In this document: piece by piece, positions 20,059 to 29,094 of the stretch | Position numbering within the stretch: the stretch's first letter is position 1 | Layout: every line of letters begins with the position of its first letter | Assembly: GCA_009731375.1 (NCBI GenBank) | Contig: BJOX01000245.1 | Coordinates: forward strand, 123,106 to 174,551 | Source of the DNA: Paulinella micropora | Lineage: Eukaryota > Cercozoa > Imbricatea > Euglyphida | Length of the DNA stretch: 51,446 nucleotides | Direction of reading: 5' to 3' | Position numbers and translations under genes: made by a program | Notes under the pieces: generated by a model | What the model was told of the DNA's origin: nothing | The model's input: the letters and a program-made list of their open reading frames with translations, nothing else | Databases searched by the model: none

Positions 20059-20178
20059 GTGTTGTAGATGTGTGATGTGGAAAGATTCTCGATCTTTGAC
20101 ATAGAAAGGCTAGAAAAGAAAAAAACCTTTACTTGTACATGTGTGTGGTGTGCTAGGATGAGAGCGTTACGTGTAGAC

Positions 20179-20239
<61 letters not shown>

Positions 20240-20240
20240 A
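19540..20240. repeat. (TA)n, (CTTT)n, (GT)n and (GA)n microsatellites
   Basis: TA repeats at 19540-19730, CTTT/CCTT repeats at 19762-19850, GT then GA repeats at 19918-20055, and a GA run at 20179-20237. The short unique pieces between them carry no recognisable gene. Confidence 0.9.
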
Positions 20241-20441
20241 CACACACACAAATAACGCCAACGACATCGGACAAGAGCATCAGAAAGCATTTTTTTTATA
20301 CAGTGATTTCGGGTCTATTTTTCTTTTTTTTTTTTCTGTGTCTTTGTGTGTTGATATAGGACTATAACAGTCTGCGTTACAAACGACACAAAGAAAGCTT
20401 CCAACAAAGTAACTAACTAACTAACTAACTAAATTACTAAC

Positions 20442-20481
<40 letters not shown>

Positions 20482-20700
20482 TCTACCTACCTACACACGG
20501 ACCTACCTATCTATCCATCTATATATCTATTTTATGCGTTATATATTAGATGTATGTGTATGCATATAGAGTGCAATGTGGCACTGGATGTTTTGGAGAA
20601 GTTAAAACAAAGAATAAACAAAAAATATGGTAACATTAACCTCATTGATATGTTAGCATGTTTATCACTGATGATGCTCTGATTTGTTTGCTTTCTTAGC

Positions 20701-20754
<54 letters not shown>

Positions 20755-20817
20755 AAGATAGATAGATAGAGATTACACGTTCTTACTCTGATGCACAGCA
20801 CCCCTTAGAGCTCCCTC

Positions 20818-20869
<52 letters not shown>

Positions 20870-20939
20870 ATATCTCTATCTATCTATCTAATCTGCAGAG
20901 CATCCCTTAAGCTCCCTCCTGCTCACAGCTGGCTTCTCC

Positions 20940-21007
<68 letters not shown>

Positions 21008-21020
21008 ATCTCTCTCTCTC
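20241..21020. repeat. mixed microsatellites and a thrice-repeated GCACCCCTTAGAGCTCC-like segment
   Basis: Contains (ACTA)n, (ATC)n, (GATA)n, (ATCT)n and (TC)n. A 25-bp segment resembling AGAGCA(C/T)CCCTTAGAGCTC occurs near 20800, 20896 and 21030, each beside a microsatellite. No gene is recognised. Confidence 0.7.
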
Positions 21021-21092
21021 CCTCCTCACCAGAGCACCCTTTAGAGCTTCTTCCATCTGCTGTGGAATCCGTCTCCTCCTCCTCCTCCTCCT

Positions 21093-21212
21093 CCTCTGCC
21101 GGCCCCGAAGTAGCCGCAGCTCTAAGCGACAACATGGAGGCTGCTGTGGCAGCCTGCCCCGAAGCAGCCGCAGCTCTAAGCGACAACATGGAGGCTGCTT
21201 TGGAAGCCTCGC
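21093..21212. repeat. 54-bp tandem duplication in an open frame
   Basis: The plus-strand frame reads PEVAAALSDNMEAAVAAC and then PEAAAALSDNMEAALEAS, a near-exact 18-residue duplication. It could be part of an upstream exon of the LRR-TIR gene, but no clear splice sites frame it. Confidence 0.4.
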
Positions 21213-21488
21213 GTGGGGGCGAACACCATGTCCTGACCGACTTTGTGGTCTGTAATCTTTCTTTTTGGTTTTTTTCCCCTTTATATTGCCTCGTGCATTC
21301 TTTTTCTTTGTAACTTTTTCGTCTTTTTGCTTGAAGCTCCTTTGTCTTTGCCTTTGATTCAATGAAGTTACTTTTACAAGTGACGTCTGGTCATCCATAC
21401 AAATCGTTAGCCCGAAGGCCATTGATTTAACTAAGATGGTGACCCTTATAATATTAATATTATTAAAGTAGCGTTGTAATATATTTAA

Positions 21489-21533
<45 letters not shown>

Positions 21534-21747
21534 GTGCTTCTCTGTCAATGGCTGATGCATTTCTGCACATGCGCCTCCATCGTCTCACCCGTGAGGGGAG
21601 TACGAAGAATTAACGATAAGCTCTAATGCCACCCCCGCAAGGGCAGTTCCAACACTTCCAGACGGGGGCCGGTATGTTCAATGAAAATACTGGTCCAGAC
21701 GGATCGGTATGTTCAATGAAAATACTGGTGGCACCGACGGGAATCGA

Positions 21748-21797
<50 letters not shown>
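21489..21797. repeat. short cassette embedded in (AAT)n, tRNA-like 3' end on the minus strand
   Basis: AAT repeats flank about 215 bp of unique sequence on both sides. One edge reads AGTGCTTCTCTGTCAATGGC, then TGATGCA; the same edge appears at 50907-50935, also beside (AAT)n. At the other edge the minus strand reads TTCGATTCCCGTCGGTGCC then ACCA, which fits a T-loop, T-stem half, acceptor half and CCA of a tRNA. An internal 36-bp direct repeat contains GTATGTTCAATGAAAATACT. A SINE-like element is possible. Confidence 0.5.
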
Positions 21798-21798
<1 letters not shown>

Positions 21799-21860
21799 TT
21801 GTGAGCCTTTTGTCTTCATGGTTAAATGTTGTGTTGCGCATGGGTATCCTCTCTGCTTAG

Positions 21861-21944
21861 GCCAGGTACGACGGCAAGGAGCTACGTTTGAACGAAATAA
21901 GTTTGGGAGATTCTGGTGCCTGTGCAGTCGCCAAGGGACTACAG
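21861..21944 (+). CDS. LRR exon 1 (28 residues)
   Basis: An 84-nt exon bounded by CTTAG and GTCAGA encodes ELRLNEISLGDSGACAVAKG, a ribonuclease-inhibitor-type leucine-rich repeat (LxLxxxxxGDxGAxxxAxxL). Length equals exactly one repeat and the phase is 0 at both ends. Confidence 0.65.
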
Positions 21945-22102
21945 GTCAGACTGACACAAAGGCATTTTATCTGCAGCCATGACTACAGCTAGTTTAAGAC
22001 AGCGGAAGGTAAAATTTATGAAATGTTGGTGTTTGGTACAGGTGAAAGCGGTGAATAAGTATGTGTGCACGTGTGTGTGTTTGCTTATGTGTCTGTGTGC
22101 TG

Positions 22103-22165
<63 letters not shown>

Positions 22166-23881
22166 CTCTCTCTCTCTCTCTCTCTTCTCTCCTCTTTCTC
22201 CATCCTCGGCACGGTTGAAAGTATATGTATATGTGTATGCATGTTTGTGTTGTTTGGGTATGTTGAGGGGGACCGGGTGAGGGGGGGGGGGGGGGGGGGC
22301 NNNNNNNNNNAGAAAGAGGAGAGAAGAGAAACTAAGAGAAAGAGAGACACACACATAAACAAACACACACATCCTTATTCACCTGTGCTCATAGACACCG
22401 CACACATCATGCCATACCAACATCATGCCATGCCAACATCATGCCAACATACATCTAGCACACATGCATCACTTCAATGCGGGATAACAAGACAACATAG
22501 CTAAGTATGCCACCAAAGGTTTGGGGCCTGCAGAAGCGGCTATTTTGGCTGAATTCTTGAAGGTCTATAAAGTTCATTAAGACAATATTTTGAAAAATGC
22601 ATGTGCCAACATACACACATAGTGTTCATGCTTCTTGCTTTTAATCGAACGTCACGCAAATTTTTTTTTTCACACATGCTACCGCGCCGCGCGGTAGCAT
22701 TTCTAACAAATTGTATTTGTGATGTCCCTGCAGGCAAACAAGGTTCTGCAGACTCTAAATATTGCAATCAGCAACATTGGAGATCAAGGTGCAGCAGCGT
22801 TTGCAGACGCGCTTAAGGTACCTGCAGGGCATTGGCGATTGCTGCTGCGCCTGCGTCGCCGATCTTGTTGTTGTAGAGGAGGAGTGTAGCCAGGCTAGTG
22901 TTCACCTAATATTATTCACAGTGTAATACTAACATTCTTGCATGCTACCGCGCCGGGTAGCATTTGTGTGTGTATGTGAGAGACACAAAACACTTTGTCA
23001 TTAACATTTTACCTATGAAGCCCAATATAACATTATTCATAAATATGTTACAATAGCATCACTGTCCTCGACATCAGGCGCAATAATATTGGCGATGATG
23101 AAGCTGTTGCTTTATTTTATATGTAGTAATAAAACAAACCCAAGATGCACACAGCTTAGTGAAACAATGGTAAAAACATCTCGTGAAAAGGGGCGGGCCA
23201 TGTAATACTTAATAGCGCACCACAATCACACTCTGCCATCTGTGTGCAGGTCAACCCTATTTTGAAGCAGCTTTATGGAGTTGAGCTCAAAAATCACATC
23301 CAAGGCTCGCCTCAAGGGTTTAGCGACAACTTGAGGATTCTTGAATACCTGCGCAAGCAGTCCAAGATCAAGTTGGTACAAGAAGAATAACTATCATGTA
23401 CAACCATGCAACGATGGCAACAGCGACGACTATATGGGCAGTAACGATGATATATCAATATGATCATAGTGATGATTCACAACCGCAGCAACGACAAAAA
23501 TTTTGAAGTATTCGTAGGACATCTTATGGCTCAAACGGCCGGGCGCGCGGGGGGGGGGGGGGGGGGGGGGGGGTGGNNNNNNNNNNCGTGAAATGTGATG
23601 AATGCGATAAATGCGAGAACGGAAAGAGGGGAGAACCGTGCTGCGGCCTGGTCGGGGGCGGTGAAGGCGGCGTCGCCACATGTGCGCGTTCCTGTTTTGG
23701 CTGTTGTCCATCACTGGCTCCGTGTGTGCTGGACAGACGACAGCCACAAAGAAGAACGAAGAGAAAACCAAGGTAAGAACCATGTTGCTCTTGCTGCGCC
23801 TCTTCACCTGTGCTTATGTCTCGGTGTGTGTGTGTGAGTGTGTGTGTGTGTTTGTGAAGAAGAAGAAGAAGAAGAAGAAGA

Positions 23882-23922
<41 letters not shown>

Positions 23923-24139
23923 AGAGAGAGAGAGAGTTGATTGACAGATCTTGATTATTTCAATCCATTTTTTTCTTTTCCTTTCTCTTCCTCCTCCTCC
24001 TCCTCCTCCTCCTCCTCTCTCTCTCTCTCTCTTTCTCTCTTTCTTTCTCTCTCTTTCTCTCTCTTTCTCTCTTTCTCTCCCTCTCTCTCTCCCTCTCTCC
24101 CTCCCTCTCTCTCTCCCTCTCTCTCTCTCTCTCTCCCTC

Positions 24140-24195
<56 letters not shown>

Positions 24196-24558
24196 AGCCC
24201 CAGGTCCTGTCCAGCGCCCAGCAGGAGGCGCGGGCCGTGCTGCAAGAGCCTGCAGCACAAAAGCGTCGGAAGAAGCCCCAGGTCCTGTCCAGCGCCCAGC
24301 AGGACGCGCGGGCCATGCTACAAGAGCCCGCAGCACAAAAGCGCCTGAAGAAGCCCCAGGTCCTGTCCAGCGCTCAGCAGGAGGCGCGGGCTATGCTGCA
24401 AGAGCCTGCAGTACAAAAGCGTCTGAAGAAGCTGAAGGAGGAGAAGACGCGCCCGCGGAGCTACCACGCAGGCCGCTAAGGACTGCATGCTGCTGCATAA
24501 GCAGCTGCCTTTGGAACACGGACTAAGCGTTTGGTACGATAATGTAAGTGAGCACTGC

Positions 24559-24645
<87 letters not shown>

Positions 24646-26013
24646 NNNNNNNNNNNNNNNNNNNNNNNNNNNNNNNNNNNNNNNNNNNNNNNNNNNNNNN
24701 NNNNNNNNNNNNNNNNNNNNNNNNNNNNNNNNNNNNNNNNNNNNNNNNNNNNNNNNNNNNNNNNNNNNNNNNNNNNNNNNNNNNNNNNNNNNNTCGCTTG
24801 GCGCAGGCAGAGTCTACCCGTCGCTTGGACACGGTGGGCATGATGGAGGCCGTGGCGCACTCGGTCTGTCTGCTGGTCATCGCCACCCGCGACTACTTCA
24901 GCCGCAAGTGGTGCCTCTTCGAGGTGGAGTGCGCCCAGGAGCTGGATGTGCCCATCGTTGTGGTACTGCAGACGCAGGGCGAGTACGCGCTCTCCTTCGA
25001 ATCGCTGCTGGCCGCGCAGCCAAGGTCCGCCCCGCTTAGCTGAGCACATAGGACTTTCTCGCTTTACACTTCAAACTGCACCAAGGAAAGCATCTTGTCC
25101 GGTCTGTGTGAGCCAGCTGGTGCAACCACGAGATTCTGCGGACACCGGACCAAAACAAGCTCTGGGACTCCTGGGTGAGGGTGACGCTGGCCACTCGGTC
25201 AGTATAAATGGATGGATGGATGGATGGATGGATGGATGGCTTGATTTGGTGAATGAACCGATGGCTGCACTGGTGTGGGCAGGCTGGAAGAAGAAATGGA
25301 GGCTGCTAAGAAGAAGGGCGTGCCTGTGCCCGAGCGCAAGAAGGTCTCTTTTGTTGCCTATGCGTTCCCTCCACTGCTGGATGAGTTTCAGTCTGTCCCA
25401 CCCAGCGTAGCTGTTTTCTTATGTCTCTGCGCTCATGTTTTGTAATTGTGTATCTGAATATGGTGTTTTATGGGGCTTGATCTACCGGCGCAGGCGGGCT
25501 CAGACGGCGGCGCTTCACTGAATCAAGCCCATCTGGACGCGCTGAAGGCAGTGGACCTGGACTTGGACACACTTGCTGTAACCAGTTGGGAGGTCTCCAT
25601 GGACATGACATGACATATGACATGACATATGACATAATATGACATGACATATGACATGACATATGACATGACATGACATGACATGACGTGACATGATATG
25701 AATGACATAACATGACTTGACTTGACTTGACTTGACTTGACATGACATGACATGGCATGTAGCATGTAACAGTGTGCGTGTCTGGGTGCATCTGTGACGC
25801 ACGTATGTACCATGTAGTTGCGAGTGATACAAAGATGTTCATGATCGGTAGATGTAAAATATTCCCGTTTGCGTGCAGCGTTTTTTGCATTAGTCTTTGT
25901 ACATGATGTGTGTATGCATGTAGGAGCTAGCAGAGATCTTCAAGGAGCTGAGCGTGTCGGCCTTGGACAAAGCAAAAATTAGGGCTGCCAAAACGATTCT
26001 AGACCAGAAATGA
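21861..26013 (+). CDS. multi-exon LRR-TIR host gene (summary model)
   Basis: The model joins LRR exons (21861-21944, 22734-22817), an exon after the LRRs (23250-23375), a short linker exon (23737-23772), a basic-repeat exon (24198-24479), TIR exons (24472-24543, 24807-25024), and tail exons (25117-25197, 25283-25343, 25494-25592, 25924-26013). All introns are GT-AG and all phases agree, except at the overlap of the basic-repeat exon and the first TIR exon, where the frame shifts. LRR proteins with TIR domains serve as immune receptors or adaptors in many eukaryotes; LRR upstream of TIR is the reverse of the plant TIR-NBS-LRR order. The 5' end is not identified and may lie in the repeat-rich region upstream. 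Introns contain (TC)n, (GA)n, poly-C and pentanucleotide arrays. Confidence 0.55.
22676..22700. repeat. 25-bp intronic palindrome, copy 1
   Basis: ATGCTACCGCG-CCG-CGCGGTAGCAT is a perfect hairpin 33 bp upstream of LRR exon 2. A shorter version occurs at 22942-22963. Confidence 0.75.
22734..22817 (+). CDS. LRR exon 2 (28 residues)
   Basis: CCCTGCAG and GTACCT bound an 84-nt phase-0 exon encoding VLQTLNIAISNIGDQGAAAF and ADALK, again one ribonuclease-inhibitor-type repeat. Same length and phase as exon 1. Confidence 0.75.
22942..22963. repeat. intronic palindrome, copy 2
   Basis: ATGCTACCGCGCCGGGTAGC then AT, a decayed or shorter form of the palindrome at 22676-22700, with arms ATGCTACC/GGTAGCAT. 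Confidence 0.65.
23058..23126 (+). pseudogene. degenerate LRR exon
   Basis: The frame reads ITVLDIRRNNIGDDEAVALF, closely matching the LRR core, but ends at a TAG and lacks an in-phase acceptor and donor. It is probably a decayed member of the LRR exon series. Confidence 0.5.
23250..23375 (+). CDS. post-LRR exon
   Basis: After TGTGTGCAG the frame reads VNPILKQLYGVELKNHI and then FSDNLRILEYLRKQSKIKL. The 'L-Y/W-G-V-x-L ... N-x-x-I-L-x-Y-L-R' pattern is the usual end cap after LRRs in many protist and algal LRR proteins. A donor GTACAAG at 23376 keeps phase 0; if unused, the frame stops at 23388-23390. Confidence 0.55.
23737..23772 (+). CDS. short Lys-rich linker exon (model)
   Basis: Between GTGTGCTGGACAG and GTAAGA, 36 nt encode TTATKKNEEKTK in phase 0. 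Alternatively an ATG at 23680 in this frame gives MCAFLFWLLSITGSVCAG, a signal-peptide-like start for a separate small secreted protein continuing into the exon at 24198. Confidence 0.35.
24198..24479 (+). CDS. exon with three 26-residue basic repeats
   Basis: After a (TC)n tract ending TTTCTCTAG the frame reads PQVLSSAQQEARAVLQEPAA and QKRRKK; this 26-residue unit is repeated three times, followed by LKEEKTRPRSYHAGR and TAA at 24477-24479. The repeats are probably helical, ending in basic clusters. SYHA resembles the first strand of a TIR domain, so the stop may result from a deletion or frameshift between this exon and the TIR sequence that begins a few bases later. Confidence 0.5.
   Translation, partial: PQVLSSAQQEARAVLQEPAAQKRRKKPQVLSSAQQDARAMLQEPAAQKRLKKPQVLSSAQQEARAMLQEPAVQKRLKKLKEEKTRPRSYHAGR
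24472..24543 (+). CDS. TIR-domain exon, first part
   Basis: The frame reads AAKDCMLLHKQLPLEHGLSV then WYDN, ending at GTAAGT. This matches the helix A and second strand of TIR domains (L-x-x-G-L-x-V-W-x-D). The acceptor CACGCAG overlaps the previous exon, and the first TIR strand is mostly missing. Confidence 0.5.
24561..24793. other. poly-C tract and 148-N gap inside a TIR intron
   Basis: About 85 C residues end in the gap at 24646-24793. The gap falls within the intron between the two TIR exons, so coding sequence is probably not lost. Confidence 0.85.
24807..25024 (+). CDS. TIR-domain exon, second part
   Basis: After GGCGCAG the frame reads AESTRRLDTVGMMEAVAHSV, then CLLVIATRDYFSRKWCLFEV and ELDVPIVVVLQ. 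This is an unmistakable TIR core: G-M-x-x-A-V-x-x-S, L-L-V-I-x-x-x-Y-x-x-S-x-W-C-x-x-E. Ends in phase 2 at a GT donor, matching the next exon. Confidence 0.7.
25117..25197 (+). CDS. TIR tail exon
   Basis: Starting in matching phase after GTGTGAGCCAG it reads WCNHEILRTPDQNKLWDSWV then RVTLAT, ending at GTCAGT with two bases that complete a codon with the next exon. Only splice and phase agreement support it. Confidence 0.4.
25283..25343 (+). CDS. charged tail exon
   Basis: After GTGGGCAG one base completes the previous codon, then LEEEMEAAKKKGVPVPERKK and a GT donor. It is a charged helix. Confidence 0.4.
25494..25592 (+). CDS. tail exon (33 residues)
   Basis: A phase-0 exon after CCGGCGCAG reads LNQAHLDALKAVDLDLDTLA then VTSWE. 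The following intron starts GTCTCC and carries an (ATGAC)n array. Confidence 0.45.
25606..25755. repeat. (ATGAC)n pentanucleotide array in an intron
   Basis: CATGACATGACATATGACAT-type units repeat for about 150 bp, with CTTGA variants at the end. Confidence 0.85.
25924..26013 (+). CDS. terminal exon of the LRR-TIR gene
   Basis: After ATGCATGTAG the frame reads ELAEIFKELSVSALDKAKIR then AAKTILDQK and TGA at 26011-26013. The pattern F-x-E-L-x-V-x-A-x-x-x-x-x-I is mildly SAM-like. Phase 0. Confidence 0.5.
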   Translation, partial: ELAEIFKELSVSALDKAKIRAAKTILDQK

Positions 26014-27119
26014 AGTGTGCTTTCGCCGCTGCTACTCTCCAGATCTGGGACCATGTAAAATAACAAACAAGTAACTGAGTAATCAAACAAATACACATAG
26101 ACATGATTCGATTCAGAGCACACAAACAAACACACACACACAAACAAGCAAACCCTGGAAATGACTTACTTCCTTCTCCCTACGGATTTGTTATTCAAAG
26201 TGCTTGCGTGAAAAGGTAAACTAAATTTGATTCAAGCATGACTCACATCATGCCGAGAGTGGTGACCTAAATAACATCTCAAGAACCTGCTACTCTAACT
26301 ATTACTGTTATTCAGTACATCTCTGAATCCTGTCAAACTTTTAACGTCATATCTCATAATTTTCACAACGATGCCTTTTTCCTTTCACAACTAATTTTCT
26401 ACAGGTTCTTCAAGGCCTATTATTCAATGATTGGACGTGCCCTAACCAATTTATTTTTTACACCATATCCATACTGAAAATTCTTTTCCGTCTGGCCTCC
26501 AACTTTCCCTTCCCCTTCAACCAAACACAACTCTCCAACACAATCCGAACTAACCTTCCCTCTAAAAAACAACTACGACGCGACCTAACTCTGAACTCAA
26601 ACCTCAATCCGAACTAACCTTCCCTCTCAAAGACATCTCAACGCAAACCAACCTGACTCTACACTCTACCTCTGAACTCAAACTTCAAACTGGCAAGGAG
26701 GCGAGCACGGTCACTCGTCGTCCGGTAAACCTCCGTCATTAAATAGCCATTTCAAAAGTGAAATTCTGGCGTACAGTATTAATACCTCACAGCCGGGCGT
26801 CACTACCGTGCTACGTTAAACTTTGAAACTAAACGAGTCATGGATGTGATCTGCCAGTCGGATTCCGCTTCATCAAAACGATGCGTCAAGATTGTTATTA
26901 GGTAATACAATATAGTTATAGTAATGATTGATGTCACCTCAATTAAAATTTAGAGTAACTTCAATTAAAGCATCTCCACGCCGCTTTTTCGTGTCAGGCT
27001 GCCAGTGACTCCTAATTTCTGTTAGACTCACTACCTTACTTACTGATCCGGAGTCAAAGCTAAGTAGTTATAATAATATTATCGTCTGCCGCAGTTCAAA
27101 CTTTATGAGAAGAACGCGC
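26014..27119. other. intergenic sequence; one tandem duplication
   Basis: No gene is visible. CAATCCGAACTAACCTTCCC recurs at 26541 and 26605 as part of a ~64-bp tandem duplication. The region precedes the Gag-protease element and might include an LTR, but I cannot find a matching second copy in the window. Confidence 0.5.
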
Positions 27120-27158
27120 CAATATATATGTATGTAATGTAACGTATGTAATGTATGC

Positions 27159-27189
<31 letters not shown>

Positions 27190-27235
27190 TATGTGTATGT
27201 ATGGATATATGTATGTATATATGTATGTATATATG
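27120..27235. repeat. (TATG)n microsatellite
   Basis: TATG tetranucleotides with interruptions lie directly upstream of the first Gag-like sequence. Confidence 0.9.
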
Positions 27236-27465
27236 GTTGACCAGTCTTGTCAGTTGCTTGAACGCCTCACACAACTCCATAAGGGCCTCTTTGAGGGGAA
27301 GGAGCAAAAACCAACATGGAAACAATGGGCCCACACGAAGAATCACACTCTCATTAAAGGCCATCTCACAACAATCCCAAATAATAACAGAGCTGATAAG
27401 TCTTGCATTAGAGACTTCCCAAATAATAACACTTCCTCTCTAGTGCCACAGGGCTTGCACAGTTC

Positions 27466-29090
27466 GTGACTCATCTAGCACGACAGGAGAAAGAAGAAGA
27501 GACGAGACAGAAAGAGGAGAAGGAGCAGAAGGAGAAGATAGCTGTGGCAATGGCAGTAGCACGGGTGGCTCCACAGCCAACGGCTCCACCTACCACATCT
27601 AACCCAGCTCCCAAGAAAGCAGGAGGAGGACCCACAGGAGGAGGACCCCAAGGGGGAGGGACAGTAATTAACTTGACTGACTCCCAGAAGGAAAAGCAGG
27701 CGATGCAGGCAGCCCTAGCTAAAATCCAAATTGGGGGAGGGGCCTTAAGCTCTATGCTATCACTGCCAATGAGGCTGACACAGAGAAGACCCTCATGACT
27801 TAGCTCAATGAGATGGACAGATGCTTTCAGCAAAACCAGTGTGAGGTGGAGCAGGAGTATGAAGTCCTAGAACATCTCTGTGATCGATCCCTCCTTGGAG
27901 CTGGTTTTGATCGTATAACTTACGAGAAGTACAGAGGAGAGGAGGAGCTAGCAAGGAAAGGTGGACATGCAGAGATGAGTTGTACTCTGGCCATTGCTGC
28001 CCTCATTCGATACTTTAAGGCAAGTGGATACCAACACTTGTGCACTGGCACATTGATTGGGTTTGAAATTTTCGACTTAGTATCGGAGCAGTTGCAGTCT
28101 GTCACTCAGCTTGCATCTGTCTTAACAAATGTGGGCACCCAACACACTCTCTATTATAACCACAAAGCCATACTCCTATATTTCCTCAGTGCTTTGCACG
28201 TGTACAACAAAAATAAGCTCACACTGCTCATGCAAGACTGCAAAACCTTCGACAAGGTAAAGCACTTGAACTTTTTGGAGATGAGCGTCTTTGAGGCCAC
28301 GACTAAGGCCGTGAGCCCAAAAATGTTGTGGACCGAAGTAATGACCGCTTGTCAGAGGCTCGACAGCCAGACAGCATCCTTGATCGGTTCTGCATCGGCT
28401 TCTGCTCAACCGCAAGCCGCACATACGCAACGATCTCTAGGAAAGCGACCAAGAGAGAACAGTCGTGAAGCTAACACACCTTGTATTCGTTGGTGGGCAC
28501 GGGCACAATGCTTCAAACACACAAATAAGAAATGCCCGTACAACCACGATGTCGAGGACACCCGCATCCGAAACACACTCCTCAAGAACGTACGGTCGGA
28601 CGAAACCAACACCGTCGCCGTTCTGCGCCGACTGCGCAAGGATCAGGGGTGGAAATTACAGGATGTCGCGGACCATGACCACGAACTAGCTGACGCGATC
28701 AATTCTCTTTTCGCTAGAGATGATCAGAAGACGGCAGCCATAGAAGCCGCAAGTAGAGGAAGAGGTGGAACACGAGGAAGAGGAGGAGGGAGAGGAATCA
28801 ATCGAGGAGGAGGAGCCCCTTTCGCACGAGGCACATACACTCGCGGGGGGGAGAGAGGATTTGTGAGAAGAGGAGGAGGAAGAGGTGTATTTCAAGGTAG
28901 AGGAGGAGGAAGATGGGTTGGCCGAGGTGGATACGGCAGCGCAGAGCGCCCGTACCACAGAGATGGGGGCTGGGCAGACGGCTCGAGCTCAAGCTCGAGT
29001 TCCTCAGCACCACAGGCCTATGCGACATCAGGCGCAACCACTACCGACACTGATGCCGACTCAGGTAACAGATTTGAGGTAGTCCAATGA
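27466..29090 (+). pseudogene. Gag-like protein with CCCH finger and RGG tail, frameshift plus TAG
   Basis: The start MTHLARQEKEEETRQKEEKE is a charged helix, followed by a Pro/Gly-rich linker. Near 27735-27760 the frame slips by one base and an in-frame TAG follows (about 27799-27801), after which the body continues from MDRCFQQNQCEVEQEYEVLE. The body is helical (capsid-like). At about residues 228-250 after that Met is CIRWWARAQCFKHTNKKCPY followed by NHD, a C-x8-C-x7-C-x3-H finger, instead of the usual CCHC knuckle. A long Arg-Gly-Gly tail (GRGGTRGRGGGRG) would bind RNA. The frame ends at TGA 29088-29090. Confidence 0.5.
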
Positions 29091-29094
29091 CTAG
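29085..29094 (+). promoter_or_regulatory. candidate stop-codon readthrough site (CAA UGA CUA G)
   Basis: Gag ends CAA-TGA-CTA-G and the protease frame continues in phase. UGA-CUA-G is an established efficient readthrough context in animal cellular genes and viruses; here it would produce Gag-Pol. Confidence 0.5.

Noticed and set aside
23680-24479. Two-exon secreted repeat protein starting MCAFLFWLLSITGSVCAG
   Set aside because: Possible in frame, but an acceptor at 23736 gives an equally good phase-0 exon linking the LRR and TIR parts; kept only as an alternative.
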